A DNA stretch of 64,000 nt from an uncultured Lachnospiraceae bacterium (GTDB lineage: Bacteria > Bacillota > Clostridia > Lachnospirales > Lachnospiraceae). Below the pieces are notes generated by a model. The model had not been told where the DNA came from and made no database searches. It worked only from the letters and a program-made list of their open reading frames with translations. The translations under genes and the position numbers were made by a program. Shown here in pieces: positions 10,979 to 19,707 of the stretch. The first letter of the stretch is position 1; each line of letters starts with the position of its first letter. The DNA is taken from contig CACZBD010000003.1 of NCBI GenBank assembly GCA_902779305.1, positions 231,922 to 295,921 on the forward strand, read 5' to 3'.

Positions 10979-11007
10979 AATCAGGTCGCTTGACAAGAGA
11001 CCTGATT
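10979..11007. promoter_or_regulatory. 9-bp inverted repeat upstream of the EAL gene
   Basis: Perfect arms AATCAGGTC and GACCTGATT with an 11-base loop, then TATTTC. It could be an operator or a weak terminator; it ends about 10 bases before the EAL promoter. Confidence 0.5.
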
Positions 11008-11017
11008 TATTTCTGCA

Positions 11018-11046
11018 TTGCAATTTTTGTTTCAATGTGATAAAAT
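11018..11046 (+). promoter_or_regulatory. Promoter of the first EAL gene
   Basis: TTGCAA (11018-11023), a 17-base spacer and TAAAAT (11041-11046); the start codon follows 34 bases later. Confidence 0.6.
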
Positions 11047-11080
11047 GCTCTTAACTCGAAACGGACTTTGAGGTGAAGAA

Positions 11081-11788
11081 ATGATTAAATTTGATCATCT
11101 GCCGCTGGATAAGGATATCCTTGAGGCACTTGAAGAACTGCACGTCAACTATGTGTTCCAGCCGATCTTTGAAGCGGACGGGGAAACGGTATTTGCCTAT
11201 GAGGCGCTGATGCGTCCCGAAGAAAAATCGGTTCTGGAACTGATCGAAGAGTACACAGATCTCGATAAACTCCATGTCCTGGAAGTGGCATCTTTTTTTG
11301 GTTCCATGCAGGAGTATTTCTCAAGAGGATACGAAGAACGGGTTTCGATCAATTCGTTTCCTTCCGATTGCCTGGAAGCTGACGAAGCCGAAGCATTTTG
11401 CGCTTGTTTCGGTGACGATATCCGCGGAAGGATGATCGTCGAAAGCCTTGAATACCCTTATTTTTCTTCCGAACACTGGATGAAAAAAAGCAGGTCTGTA
11501 AAAGCCACGGATAACCTGTTGTCCGTGGACGATTTCGGAAGCGGCATCAACGATCTTGATCGCGTGGACCTTATGTCCCCGCATATGGTAAAGCTGGATC
11601 GGGATCTGATCTCCGGCATCGATCACATCAGTGAAAAGCAGGAAAATGTGAAGAATCTGGTCTCGGAATTTCATGACCGCGGGATCCGTGTCGTTGCCGA
11701 AGGCGTGGAAGAAAAAGAAGAATTCGACTGTCTCGTCGATCTCGGGATCGACCTGTATCAGGGGTACTATCTGGCACGGCCGGCGTAA
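11081..11788 (+). CDS. Stand-alone EAL domain protein, probable c-di-GMP phosphodiesterase
   Basis: 235 residues, essentially only an EAL domain. Catalytic landmarks are present: YEALMRP at 40-46, SINSFPSDC, LEYPYF, VDDFGSGIND near 150, VKLDRDLI, VVAEGVEEKEE and YQGYYLARP at the end. EAL enzymes linearise c-di-GMP. No sensor domain is attached, so control must come from expression or a partner. GAGGTGA precedes ATG. A close paralogue of identical length lies at 39069-39776. Convergent with the macrodomain gene, 22 bp apart. Confidence 0.9.
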   Translation: MIKFDHLPLDKDILEALEELHVNYVFQPIFEADGETVFAYEALMRPEEKSVLELIEEYTDLDKLHVLEVASFFGSMQEYFSRGYEERVSINSFPSDCLEADEAEAFCACFGDDIRGRMIVESLEYPYFSSEHWMKKSRSVKATDNLLSVDDFGSGINDLDRVDLMSPHMVKLDRDLISGIDHISEKQENVKNLVSEFHDRGIRVVAEGVEEKEEFDCLVDLGIDLYQGYYLARPA

Positions 11789-11810
11789 AGAATGCAAATC
11801 GAATATCTCT

Positions 11811-12515
11811 TTATTTTATTGTTTGGACAATTTTCCAAACCATTTGGCCAAAACTAATTAGTTTATCTCTGTTTTCCTTTACTGCGATCCATTCAAGTCC
11901 TGCTTTAAGTTGCTCTGCTGCTACTTCTTTGGCTTTCTGAAGGACTTCATCCCGCTTTTTCTTTTTTTCAAGTGCCTCTATGTCTTTATCAAGATTTCTT
12001 ACTAACAGAGAAACTTCATGCCCTTTCTTTTCAACCATTTCAATAGCTTGCTGGTCATGCAAAACAATCATAATACTTTGAAGACACTTACAAGCATACT
12101 GTTCAATACTCTTTATGGCTATTTCTACAGCAAGTTTTATTTCATATCCATTGTTACCTGCTGACAGCAAAGGAAAAGCTATACTTGAACATTCCATGAC
12201 TTCTGCCAATTCAATCGCGGAAGCATACGCTGTAGCCAACAAATCGTATTCGTTATGCTCTCCGTCAATCCACCTTGGCGCGACGGTGTGGATTATATAC
12301 TTTGCATTCAGGTTATAGCCTAGCGTTGGAACAGAAAATCCCAGATCGCAATGTCCAATTTTATTGCAGGCTTTGGTCAATTGCCTTCTTCCTGCCGCCT
12401 CAAAAATTGCTTCCGATGTCCCTCGTCCCTCTTTTAATTCCGGATTAGCCGGAAGGACGATCGCGTCCACTTGTGCGTCAACTATGTTTCCTTTAAAGAA
12501 AGTGTAATTCTTCAT
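11811..12515 (-). CDS. Macrodomain protein with C-terminal helical extension
   Basis: 234 residues. Residues 1-165 are a macrodomain: FFKGNIVDAQVDAIVLPANP, GRGTSEAIFEAAG, AKYIIHTVAP and SIAFPLLSAGNNGYE fit the ADP-ribose pocket (usual GDIT.. and NAAN replaced by GNIV and PANP). The remaining 65 residues are lysine/glutamate-rich and helical, ending in a hydrophobic stretch. Such domains bind or remove ADP-ribose. It begins the AT-rich stretch that carries the restriction system. AGAGGATGG precedes ATG. Confidence 0.85.
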   Translation of the reverse strand: MKNYTFFKGNIVDAQVDAIVLPANPELKEGRGTSEAIFEAAGRRQLTKACNKIGHCDLGFSVPTLGYNLNAKYIIHTVAPRWIDGEHNEYDLLATAYASAIELAEVMECSSIAFPLLSAGNNGYEIKLAVEIAIKSIEQYACKCLQSIMIVLHDQQAIEMVEKKGHEVSLLVRNLDKDIEALEKKKKRDEVLQKAKEVAAEQLKAGLEWIAVKENRDKLISFGQMVWKIVQTIK

Positions 12516-12569
12516 AAAACCATCCTCTCAGCGTACTATTTTCAGTATGTCCACCTTTGTTTTTCAAGA

Positions 12570-13187
12570 CTAAGTGGAAAGGGTAAGCATTGTCATGATT
12601 CTCCATACCAAAAGAATTATCGTTAACACCAATCCAAGCCACATGAAAATAGCGTTACCCACCTTACTTGCATAGCATATATTAAAACAGATTCCTTTCT
12701 TCTTGAATGGGTATAGCCAAGGTACCGGTTTCTTGTTAAATGTATCTATAACAAGATGCGAAATTCCTCCGGCAAATACGGGTATTAGCATGTATTCAGT
12801 TATGAGAGAACATCCCAAAGTTACCAATACCACATACAACAGCGAATGTGTGAATGTTCGATGTTCAGAACAACGACCTATAATACATACAACCAACAAT
12901 ATTAAAAATCCTATTATTGTTAAGAATCCCAACTGCGAAAGAACACTTTTCCAAATTCCAAATCCCATTATTGCATCTGCTATGAGCAAAGTACCACAGA
13001 CTCCGGCCGCTATGATTCTTCCATAAAGAGCATCCCGCATATCCGGAGTTGATTTGCACTCGATATCGCATAAAATTCCTCCAATACAGCCTCCCATAAC
13101 TGCTGCAAAAATACCATCCACTGTAGTTGGGGTAGTAACCGCAAGTGCTGTAGCTACGCCAACGGTCAAATGCGTTTTACTCATCAT
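12570..13187 (-). CDS. YdjM-like (DUF457) inner-membrane metal-dependent hydrolase
   Basis: About 205 residues from the ATG ATG pair at 13187/13184, which has GGGAAGGG upstream; an in-frame ATG seven codons earlier has none. Family motifs are KTHLTVGVATA at the N-terminus, GGILCDIE, EHRTFTHSLLY near 115 and GGISHLVIDTFNK near 145; the conserved His/Asp residues are those of the LexA-controlled YdjM family. Four to five membrane segments. Function in these bacteria unknown. AT-rich like its neighbours. Confidence 0.75.
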   Translation of the reverse strand: MMSKTHLTVGVATALAVTTPTTVDGIFAAVMGGCIGGILCDIECKSTPDMRDALYGRIIAAGVCGTLLIADAIMGFGIWKSVLSQLGFLTIIGFLILLVVCIIGRCSEHRTFTHSLLYVVLVTLGCSLITEYMLIPVFAGGISHLVIDTFNKKPVPWLYPFKKKGICFNICYASKVGNAIFMWLGLVLTIILLVWRIMTMLTLST

Positions 13188-13244
13188 AATACGTAATGCC
13201 CTTCCCATAATAATATTTTTATCCGTGAGCGATTTTGAAAAGCT

Positions 13245-13409
13245 TTATTGTATTAATCCCTCAAACGGTATACCAAAAAAATAACAAATACCATAAACAA
13301 TAATGCCGATCACAAAAAGGATAGCGATATAAATTACTGCCTGTTTTTTCTTATTTAGCTTGAATAATATGAAAGGTATTCCAACCGGAATCAGAAAAAC
13401 AGTAAACAT
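13245..13409 (-). CDS. Possible small two-helix membrane protein
   Basis: 54 residues, MFTVFLIPVGIPFILFKLN then a lysine-rich turn and a second hydrophobic segment with GIIVYGICYFFGIP. It fills part of the gap between hsdR and the YdjM-like gene. No convincing ribosome site (CTCCGG nearby), so it may not be translated. Not a recognised family. Confidence 0.35.
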   Translation of the reverse strand: MFTVFLIPVGIPFILFKLNKKKQAVIYIAILFVIGIIVYGICYFFGIPFEGLIQ

Positions 13410-13503
13410 AAAGATACCGGAGTTACATGATCCGGATTATTTGATCTTCCCATTATTGTTACCCCATCACGAAGTCAACGCCGTTAAAAGAAAGCTGAAT
13501 CAC

Positions 13504-16500
13504 CTACGCCAGTTTCTCTGAGTTATCCTTAATCTCTGCCACGACATTCATAAGTTCTCTGGCTTTCCCCAGATCATCCTTAAACAGGACTGTAATACTT
13601 CCCAGAGACTTGAACGGTTCATTCATAAGAACTGAATTGTCTTCGATATTTCCGTTTTCCACAATATAATCAATGATCAAATTCACAAACCTGATCTGGT
13701 TCAGATTCAACTTCTCATCCGTCAGGAATTTGCTGAATGCTTCATTTAATGCAGCCCTGTCAACGCCAACGATTTTGCGTACCAGAATGCCGATCGGTGT
13801 ATCACCGTATTCCTTAATGTAATCTTCACGGCTTCCAAGCTCGTTCCACAGGATTCTTTCGAGTTCCTTCATGTCTGTCTCGTTCAACTTTTTATTATTC
13901 CGCAATTTATAAACGGACAGATTATCTTCGTGTTCTTTCAGATAGAACTCTACCTTTTTCCGATAATTTTGCAGTTCATTCGCAGTATAGAGCGGATCGC
14001 CTTCCACCCCATCACTGATCTTGTCTTCAAAATCCGTATAGTATATTTTCCGTTTCTTTTTATCGATATACTGGATCAGACTCCGCAAAGCTTCTCTGAC
14101 CTGTTCCAGATCAATAATCGTTGCACTGTCCCAGAATTCCTGTGTCTGAACTTTCTCAATCATTATTCGCTGTGCCGCGACCTGAGGAATCGAGTATTTC
14201 TCGGATAAGAACGAAGCTGCAGAGACGACGATATCAATGGGATCTCTGACATTTTTACTCTGCAAAATCCCAAGTTCTATACTGTACATAAGATAATCAA
14301 AACGCCTGGCCAGTTCATCATCCTTCTTCGGTCTGACGATCGGCGAAATATGTTCCTTAATCTCAGAAATCTCAACCGTTTCCAGATGATTCCATGAATT
14401 ACGGTTTCGATACGCTTCCACATAACGATAGTGTCTCTTCACAAGGAAGCTCTCATCGTTCAGCTCAATGACCGAATCCATCATGTCGGTCACAAGATCC
14501 GTTCTGTACTTAACATAGTCCTCATCATCGATAAACTGTGCTGCCTGCAGCTCACGACAGATCATCGCTTTTGTGGTATAGGTCTTCTCTGACAGACTCT
14601 CCTGAATTCCATTTTCGGCACCGTTTTTGTTTACACGGAAGAACTCAAAATTATTACAAAAATCAAATATCAGGAATTTCTCCTTATCTACACCCTCCCC
14701 GAGAAGGTCCTTGCACAGACGTGTTCCGCGGCCGATCATCTGCCAGAACTTCGAATAACTCCGTACCTTTTTGAAGAATACAAGGTTAAGTATTTCCGGA
14801 ATATCAATTCCTGTATCCAACATATCCACGGAAACCGCAATCTGCGGCATTTTATCCTTTGTACTGAAATCATCGATCAATGTATCGCAGTATTTAATAC
14901 TGTAATCAATCTGCTTGATATAATTTTCTCCAAGCTCCGGATACAACTTATGAAACCGTTCCACTATAGCCTGCGCGTGCAGGGAATTCTTGGCAAAGAT
15001 GATCGTTTTGCCGAGTTTATCGCCGCCCTCAACCTTAAGGCCTTTCTCCATGAGTTCCGTAATGACTTTGTCAATCGTGTCCTTGTTGAAAAGCCATGTA
15101 TTTACCGCATCACTTGAAATGTCATCCCCGACCATGTCATCATCCGCAAAGGTTTCTTCATACAATTCCTTTTCTTCCTCTGACAGTTCGTTGTAATGAA
15201 GCCCGGTCTCCATGATTTTCGTCTTATATTCCAAAGTCGAATAATTGACTAGATATCCTTCTTCGACAGCCTTTTCCAACTCATATGCAAAAGTCGGAAC
15301 ACCTCTTTCAAGATCAAAAATTCCATAGGTATTCTTATCGATTTCATTCTTGGGCGTAGCAGTCATCCCAAGTAAAAGCGCATCAAAGTATTCAAAGATC
15401 GCCTGGTATTTCCTGTAAATCGACCTGTGTACTTCATCACAGATAATAAGATCAAAATGTCCCGGGCCGAACAGTCTCTCCCCGAATTCATTTTTCTTTT
15501 CATCGATCGCGTTCATCAGTGTAGGATAGGTAGAAAAAATCATCCTTGAATTCTCGGGATCATCTTTGTTGTCAAGAAGATTGCAAAGGGACAGATCCGG
15601 CAAAAGATTTGAGTAATTGTTCTTTGCCTGTTTAACAAGCGCTGTTCTGTCAGCCAGGAACAAAATGTTTTTTACATAGTTATGCTGCCTCAAAACATCA
15701 ACAATGCTGATACTGACTCTCGTTTTTCCGGAACCGGTCGCCTGCACCAATAACATCTTTCTGCGCTTGTTTGCAATCGCATCACATACCGCCGTAACCG
15801 CTTCTTTCTGATAAGGGCGGTTGGTAATGTCATCATTGATATTAATCTTTTCAAGAGAAATCCTGGTTTTTCTGCGGTCGATCTCCAACTGCAGCTCATC
15901 CTGCGTGAAGAATCCCGATACTTCCCGTTTGGGATAGTTCATGTAGTCATTGGTAAAATAGAACTCAAACCCGTTTGTCGTAAAGATCAAGGGCCGCTGG
16001 TTATACTTATTCTGAAGGCAATCTGCATATAATTTTGCCTGCTGGCTCCCGACAACCGGATCGACGGATGCCTTCTTTGCTTCAACAACTGCCAGGGGAA
16101 GATTATTTTTCCCCCACAAGACATAATCCACATATCCAATGCCCGTGGGATTCGGCATCCCTGCCACTTCTTCCTCAATCGTACAGTTCGAATTAATGAT
16201 CCAGCCGGCTTCCGCGAGAGCAACGTCAATATAATGCTTTCTTGTTTCTGCCTCGCTGATTGTGTCCACATTGAAATTTCTGTTCTTGGTATGCACCTTC
16301 CTTTGCTCCGCCATCTTCCGGCGCAGCTCTTCGTTTTCTTTCAGAAGGTCTTCGAGTTTTTTATCTTTACTGCTAAGGCTCTCATACAACCGCTTCAGTT
16401 CTTCTGCCTTAATTCTCTTTTCATCTCCCGTCGGAAGCAAAGTTTCATCAAATGTTTTTTCATGATATTCAGCAGAATAGGAATAATCTATCCAATCACA

Positions 16501-16854
16501 GAATTCATAAAGATCTCTCAGCGAAATAACAGCCTCATCACGCCTAATATGATTGTTTGTATGAACCGCGACATTCCCAAGATGTATTGTGTATTTGAGC
16601 ATAGGAAACAGTTTCGGCTCTATGATACTTCTGAATGAATCCTCATGAATAAGACTCGAAACATTGTCCTGATACGGTAAGACAAGGTCCGAGTCATACA
16701 TATAAACAAAACGCACGGCAAGTTCCAGCGCACGTCTTGCAAGAATTGCGCAAGTTGCAGGTGAAATTGCTATACTCTTCTCAGCCTCCACCGCAGCTTT
16801 TGAAAAATCGGAATATTCACTATTATTAATCAGATAATCAAAATTTGTTGCCAT
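13504..16854 (-). CDS. hsdR: Type I restriction enzyme, R (motor/nuclease) subunit
   Basis: 1116 residues from the ATG at 16854 with AAGGAG upstream (a longer in-frame start lacks one). Order: an N-terminal DUF4145-like helical domain (about 10-120), a short coiled coil (about 145-185), the HsdR nuclease domain with DYVLWG...LAVVEAKKA near 258, Walker A QATGSGKTR near 371, the DEVH box near 472, GMTATP, and the helicase C half with DTGIDIP and QMIGRGTR near 709, then a C-terminal domain for assembly. It translocates DNA and cuts at a distance when HsdS sites are unmethylated. It is split from hsdM/hsdS by the toxin locus. Confidence 0.95.
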   Translation of the reverse strand: MATNFDYLINNSEYSDFSKAAVEAEKSIAISPATCAILARRALELAVRFVYMYDSDLVLPYQDNVSSLIHEDSFRSIIEPKLFPMLKYTIHLGNVAVHTNNHIRRDEAVISLRDLYEFCDWIDYSYSAEYHEKTFDETLLPTGDEKRIKAEELKRLYESLSSKDKKLEDLLKENEELRRKMAEQRKVHTKNRNFNVDTISEAETRKHYIDVALAEAGWIINSNCTIEEEVAGMPNPTGIGYVDYVLWGKNNLPLAVVEAKKASVDPVVGSQQAKLYADCLQNKYNQRPLIFTTNGFEFYFTNDYMNYPKREVSGFFTQDELQLEIDRRKTRISLEKININDDITNRPYQKEAVTAVCDAIANKRRKMLLVQATGSGKTRVSISIVDVLRQHNYVKNILFLADRTALVKQAKNNYSNLLPDLSLCNLLDNKDDPENSRMIFSTYPTLMNAIDEKKNEFGERLFGPGHFDLIICDEVHRSIYRKYQAIFEYFDALLLGMTATPKNEIDKNTYGIFDLERGVPTFAYELEKAVEEGYLVNYSTLEYKTKIMETGLHYNELSEEEKELYEETFADDDMVGDDISSDAVNTWLFNKDTIDKVITELMEKGLKVEGGDKLGKTIIFAKNSLHAQAIVERFHKLYPELGENYIKQIDYSIKYCDTLIDDFSTKDKMPQIAVSVDMLDTGIDIPEILNLVFFKKVRSYSKFWQMIGRGTRLCKDLLGEGVDKEKFLIFDFCNNFEFFRVNKNGAENGIQESLSEKTYTTKAMICRELQAAQFIDDEDYVKYRTDLVTDMMDSVIELNDESFLVKRHYRYVEAYRNRNSWNHLETVEISEIKEHISPIVRPKKDDELARRFDYLMYSIELGILQSKNVRDPIDIVVSAASFLSEKYSIPQVAAQRIMIEKVQTQEFWDSATIIDLEQVREALRSLIQYIDKKKRKIYYTDFEDKISDGVEGDPLYTANELQNYRKKVEFYLKEHEDNLSVYKLRNNKKLNETDMKELERILWNELGSREDYIKEYGDTPIGILVRKIVGVDRAALNEAFSKFLTDEKLNLNQIRFVNLIIDYIVENGNIEDNSVLMNEPFKSLGSITVLFKDDLGKARELMNVVAEIKDNSEKLA

Positions 16855-16910
16855 ATGATTGTCTCCTTGAGTTAAATTGAACATTTCTCAATAATCATAG
16901 ACTAGAACTA

Positions 16911-16938
16911 ATTGTAAGCAGTATCGTATGCACACCAA
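16911..16938 (-). promoter_or_regulatory. Probable hsdR promoter
   Basis: Minus-strand TTGGTG (16933-16938), a 16-base spacer and TACAAT (16911-16916). This would let hsdR be expressed independently of hsdM/hsdS. Confidence 0.45.
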
Positions 16939-17065
16939 ACCTCATAATATTTCTGAGAAACAGCATGGAATCATGTTAACCTATTTTTATCCGGTATAGG
17001 GAACCACATAGCATTCAACCTCGCCTGATTCATCTTAGGTTGTGCGTATAATGTTTATCTTTGTC

Positions 17066-17094
17066 TTGAAAATCGAACATATGTTTGCTATAAT
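17066..17094 (+). promoter_or_regulatory. Toxin mRNA promoter
   Basis: TTGAAA (17066-17071), a 17-base spacer and a perfect TATAAT (17089-17094). Transcription should start near 17101, giving a leader of about 105 bases before the toxin start codon. Confidence 0.75.
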
Positions 17095-17206
17095 GATCTT
17101 GGGTGCTACCATACACGGTAGGCGGTTAGTCCTTCTCTCGGAGGACTGTGACCTCCGTTAATCATAGAAATCTCTTTTGAGAAATCTTAGGTGGAGGAAC
17201 TTGCCT

Positions 17207-17308
17207 ATGCTCACCATCGCTGACCTGATCGCAGTGCTTGCGCTGTGTGCGACTTTCTACAGTCTTGGTTACATGCATGGGAAGCATGGATCCAAGGCAC
17301 AAAAATAA
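17207..17308 (+). CDS. Putative holin-like type I toxin peptide
   Basis: 33 residues: one hydrophobic helix (about residues 3-22, rich in Leu, Ala and Ile) then a basic polar tail GKHGSKAQK. Size and layout match small membrane toxins of the Fst/TxpA/holin-like kind, which depolarise the membrane when overexpressed. GGTGGAGG lies nine bases before ATG. It has its own promoter and a long structured leader and converges on an antisense RNA gene. The family name is from recall of layout, not from a search. It lies between hsdR and hsdS, where an addiction module could stabilise the island. Confidence 0.7.
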   Translation: MLTIADLIAVLALCATFYSLGYMHGKHGSKAQK

Positions 17309-17387
17309 CCGCCCATTGTCCCTGCAAGACTGAGCGGTTATTTCATATAATCACTTAACGGGGCTAACCGTCTATCGGTAGCACCTA
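17303..17387 (-). ncRNA. Candidate antisense antitoxin RNA
   Basis: A minus-strand promoter at 17393-17421 predicts an RNA of about 85 bases that ends at the shared terminator with TTATTTTTG. It overlaps the 3' end of the toxin mRNA tail to tail, the layout of the par (Fst) and txpA/ratA loci. No ORF lies in it. Confidence 0.6.
17304..17345. terminator. Bidirectional terminator shared by toxin mRNA and antisense RNA
   Basis: Perfect 9-bp arms AATAACCGC and GCGGTTATT around a 20-base loop. T tracts occur on both strands: TTATTTC on plus and the better TTATTTTTG on minus. The left arm overlaps the toxin stop codon. Confidence 0.75.
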
Positions 17388-17392
17388 TTAAT

Positions 17393-17421
17393 ATACTACC
17401 ATTACCGCTCATATTAGTCAA
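17393..17421 (-). promoter_or_regulatory. Antisense RNA promoter
   Basis: Minus-strand TTGACT (17416-17421), a 17-base spacer and TAGTAT (17393-17398). Facing the toxin gene. Confidence 0.6.
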
Positions 17422-17518
17422 TTTTTTTATGATAGTTTTACTTCATCGCAATTTCATCAACATCAGAAAAATGGTGATAAATAGTACATTTTAAACTTCA
17501 ATTGCAAGTTGATAATGA

Positions 17519-18682
17519 TTATCCAAAATATTCCTGCATCAGACTATCAAATAAGAGTTGTGTTTCATCTAAAGCTTTCTGTACTGCAACTTTTGATTTG
17601 TCGACCTGTTTTACAAAGTCATAAAACTCTTTTTGCTTCACAAATGGCGGTAGAATAATATCCGTTTTTAGGATTCCATCTTGACCTATCGTTGTCATCG
17701 TAGCTGTTTTTGACTGTGCAATAACCTGATTTCTGAAATAATCCATCGTTGATAATACTTGCATGAATTCTGGAACACATTTGCTTAAATCAAGCGGAAG
17801 CCGTATTACATGACATTCAAATAATATATTACCTTGCACGTTTTCTGGAATAATGGACGCTTTTCCAATACCTTCCGCTACCAATGAGGATCGGCAAAAT
17901 AGCATATCTCCATACTTCACTTCAAACTTAGCGATATCCTTATCATCTGCATTTGTTCTTGGCAGATCATCAAGCCGAGAATACATCCTATTCACAATAT
18001 TTGCCACACCGAGGACACTTACATTTCCATCTTCACAATAATCGTCGCGTTTTGCAAAGAAACCATTTGAAACTTTTCCGCCTACAACTTTAGAAATGTT
18101 TACAACTGGCCATTCCAAAGGATTACTCTTTGGATCTCCAAAGAGCTCGACAAATCGGGCTTTGATGAGGTCGTCAAGTTTATCTAATTCGATCTCTCGA
18201 TTTTTAATCACATTCTCGACTTTCTGAAGAACATGAACGATATTGTCTTGTTCCTCAAAAGACGGACAATTAATATCAAGCTTTGATAAATCTTCTTTAT
18301 TAAACCCTGCTTGAGCAGCCCGGGAACCAACATTCAAAATACTTGTTTGAAAATATGGAGATTTCAAATAATAATATAAATACTTTTTCGTAAGTACTGT
18401 CTCATTAGGGATCGTTCGCATAATTGCAACGTTATATGCGCCCGCAAGTCCGGTTAGAATTTTTCCCAATGATGCACCATATCTTGCAACCAGAATATCA
18501 TCTGCCTCACATATCTTTGTGGTCCCGCTGATTTTTATGTACTCAGGAGTTACCCTTTCGCTCTGCGTAAAGTCTCTAATCTGGAGCATCCTAATGTATC
18601 CATCCTGCTCTTCAAAAGACCACTCTTCTTTAGGCGGCTGTGATCCACCTTGAAAATCACATACATCCGTTAATTTAGCCAT
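17519..18682 (-). CDS. hsdS: Type I restriction specificity subunit, distal copy
   Basis: 387 residues with two target-recognition domains separated by conserved helices: DDLIKARFVELFGDP near 175 in the middle and VDKSKVAVQKALDETQLLFDSLMQEYFG at the end. The central and terminal helices match those of the other hsdS (19708-20844), while the recognition domains differ completely, so the two genes should specify different DNA sites. It follows the recombinase gene and its start lies next to a 23-bp sequence also found before the other hsdS. Confidence 0.93.
   Translation of the reverse strand: MAKLTDVCDFQGGSQPPKEEWSFEEQDGYIRMLQIRDFTQSERVTPEYIKISGTTKICEADDILVARYGASLGKILTGLAGAYNVAIMRTIPNETVLTKKYLYYYLKSPYFQTSILNVGSRAAQAGFNKEDLSKLDINCPSFEEQDNIVHVLQKVENVIKNREIELDKLDDLIKARFVELFGDPKSNPLEWPVVNISKVVGGKVSNGFFAKRDDYCEDGNVSVLGVANIVNRMYSRLDDLPRTNADDKDIAKFEVKYGDMLFCRSSLVAEGIGKASIIPENVQGNILFECHVIRLPLDLSKCVPEFMQVLSTMDYFRNQVIAQSKTATMTTIGQDGILKTDIILPPFVKQKEFYDFVKQVDKSKVAVQKALDETQLLFDSLMQEYFG
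18138..18169 (-). repeat. 32-bp central repeat, copy in distal hsdS
   Basis: Identical over 32 bases to 20312-20343. It encodes part of the helical spacer LIKARFVELFG between the two recognition domains, a natural exchange point for half-genes. Confidence 0.85.
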
Positions 18683-18683
18683 A

Positions 18684-18706
18684 TATCATCCCTACAAATC
18701 TCAAGA
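18684..18706 (-). repeat. 23-bp direct repeat before distal hsdS
   Basis: Identical to 20846-20868 and in the same orientation. It contains the hsdS ribosome site (TAGGGATGA) and overlaps the recombinase stop codon. The two copies bracket the proximal hsdS plus the recombinase gene. Confidence 0.85.
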
Positions 18707-19669
18707 AATGAACTTTCTGTGAGAATTCTTAACATTATTCTGATTTACAATTGCATAATGCATAGTTGTATCTATCTGCGAGTGACCAAGTATTTTCTGC
18801 ACCTGTTCTATCGGCATACCCTTATCAATAGCTCTTGTCGCCATCGTTCTTCTGAACTTATGCGGATGTATTCTTCCAATGTCGACTTTTCTTCCGAGTC
18901 TACGAAGTCTTATCTCTACTCCACTAATCTTTAGTCTTGTGTGCGGCGCGTCCAACGTCACAAAGAGCGCTGGGTTATCATCAATGCGCGAATTGATGTA
19001 GTCTTTCAGATGTAGCTTGGCTTTGGCATCAAAGTATACCCTGCGTTCCTTCTCTCCTTTTCCGTATACAATACACTCTCGCTCATCAAAATCTATATCA
19101 TCAATGTCAAGATTCACAAGTTCTCCGACTCTCATTCCTGTCGAGTATAATAAATCTATAATCGCGATATCTCTTGCAACATCACAATTGTCTCGTAATC
19201 GCTCTATATCTTCATCAGAGATGGTCTCTTTAACAACAGTCCTTGTCTTGATTTTATGAATGCGTCTCACAGGACTCTTCAGAATATGATCTTCCTCCTC
19301 AAGCCACGTAAAAAAACTGGAAATGTTCCGTCGGATGTTATCTACAGTAGTCTTACTACAATTATTTATTCTCTGATAGTTTGCCAAGTAATCTCTGATC
19401 TGATCGGTTGTTACCTTCCTAACCGGAACATCAATCATACTTAACATATGTTTTGCGCTGTTCTCATAATACGCAAGAGTCCTTGCCGAGCATCCCTCAA
19501 TCCGTTTTGCATTTATGAACATATTAAGATATTCATAATTGTCAACAGTCTGCGATTGACTATCTTTGTCCTCCGATCTCTTAATCAAAACCTCCTGAAG
19601 CCTCTTCAGTTGTGCAATTGATAACTCCTCTGACATATCATTCAAAACATTGAAAATATAATCTTTCAT
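18701..19669 (-). CDS. Tyrosine recombinase between the two hsdS genes
   Basis: 322 residues from the ATG at 19669, preceded by an excellent AAAAAGGAGG; a longer in-frame start has none. There is an N-terminal SAM-like core-binding domain (about 45-130) and a catalytic domain with Arg in STGMRVGEL, Lys in GKGEKER, the HPHKFRR box, LGHSQIDTTMHY and the terminal Tyr nucleophile. XerC/D-like recombinases embedded in type I loci shuffle hsdS genes in several Firmicutes; acting on the flanking repeats is the likely job here. It lies 39 bp after the proximal hsdS, in the same operon. Confidence 0.93.
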   Translation of the reverse strand: MKDYIFNVLNDMSEELSIAQLKRLQEVLIKRSEDKDSQSQTVDNYEYLNMFINAKRIEGCSARTLAYYENSAKHMLSMIDVPVRKVTTDQIRDYLANYQRINNCSKTTVDNIRRNISSFFTWLEEEDHILKSPVRRIHKIKTRTVVKETISDEDIERLRDNCDVARDIAIIDLLYSTGMRVGELVNLDIDDIDFDERECIVYGKGEKERRVYFDAKAKLHLKDYINSRIDDNPALFVTLDAPHTRLKISGVEIRLRRLGRKVDIGRIHPHKFRRTMATRAIDKGMPIEQVQKILGHSQIDTTMHYAIVNQNNVKNSHRKFIS

Positions 19670-19707
19670 AAGATATACCTCCTTTTTGTGGAAGTATATC
19701 ACCTATC

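Larger units (their letters stand above)
17102..17385. repeat. Long-range inverted repeat bounding the toxin locus
   Basis: GGTGCTACC at 17102-17110 pairs perfectly with GGTAGCACC at 17377-17385, and CGGTTAG (17123-17129) with CTAACCG (17364-17370). Such end-to-end pairing is common in type I toxin mRNAs. Inside the leader, ACCTCC at 17151-17156 can also pair with the toxin ribosome site GGAGG at 17193-17197. Confidence 0.7.

Noticed and set aside
11018..11080. c-di-GMP riboswitch before the EAL gene
   Set aside because: The leader is too short and lacks the conserved GEMM sequence blocks.
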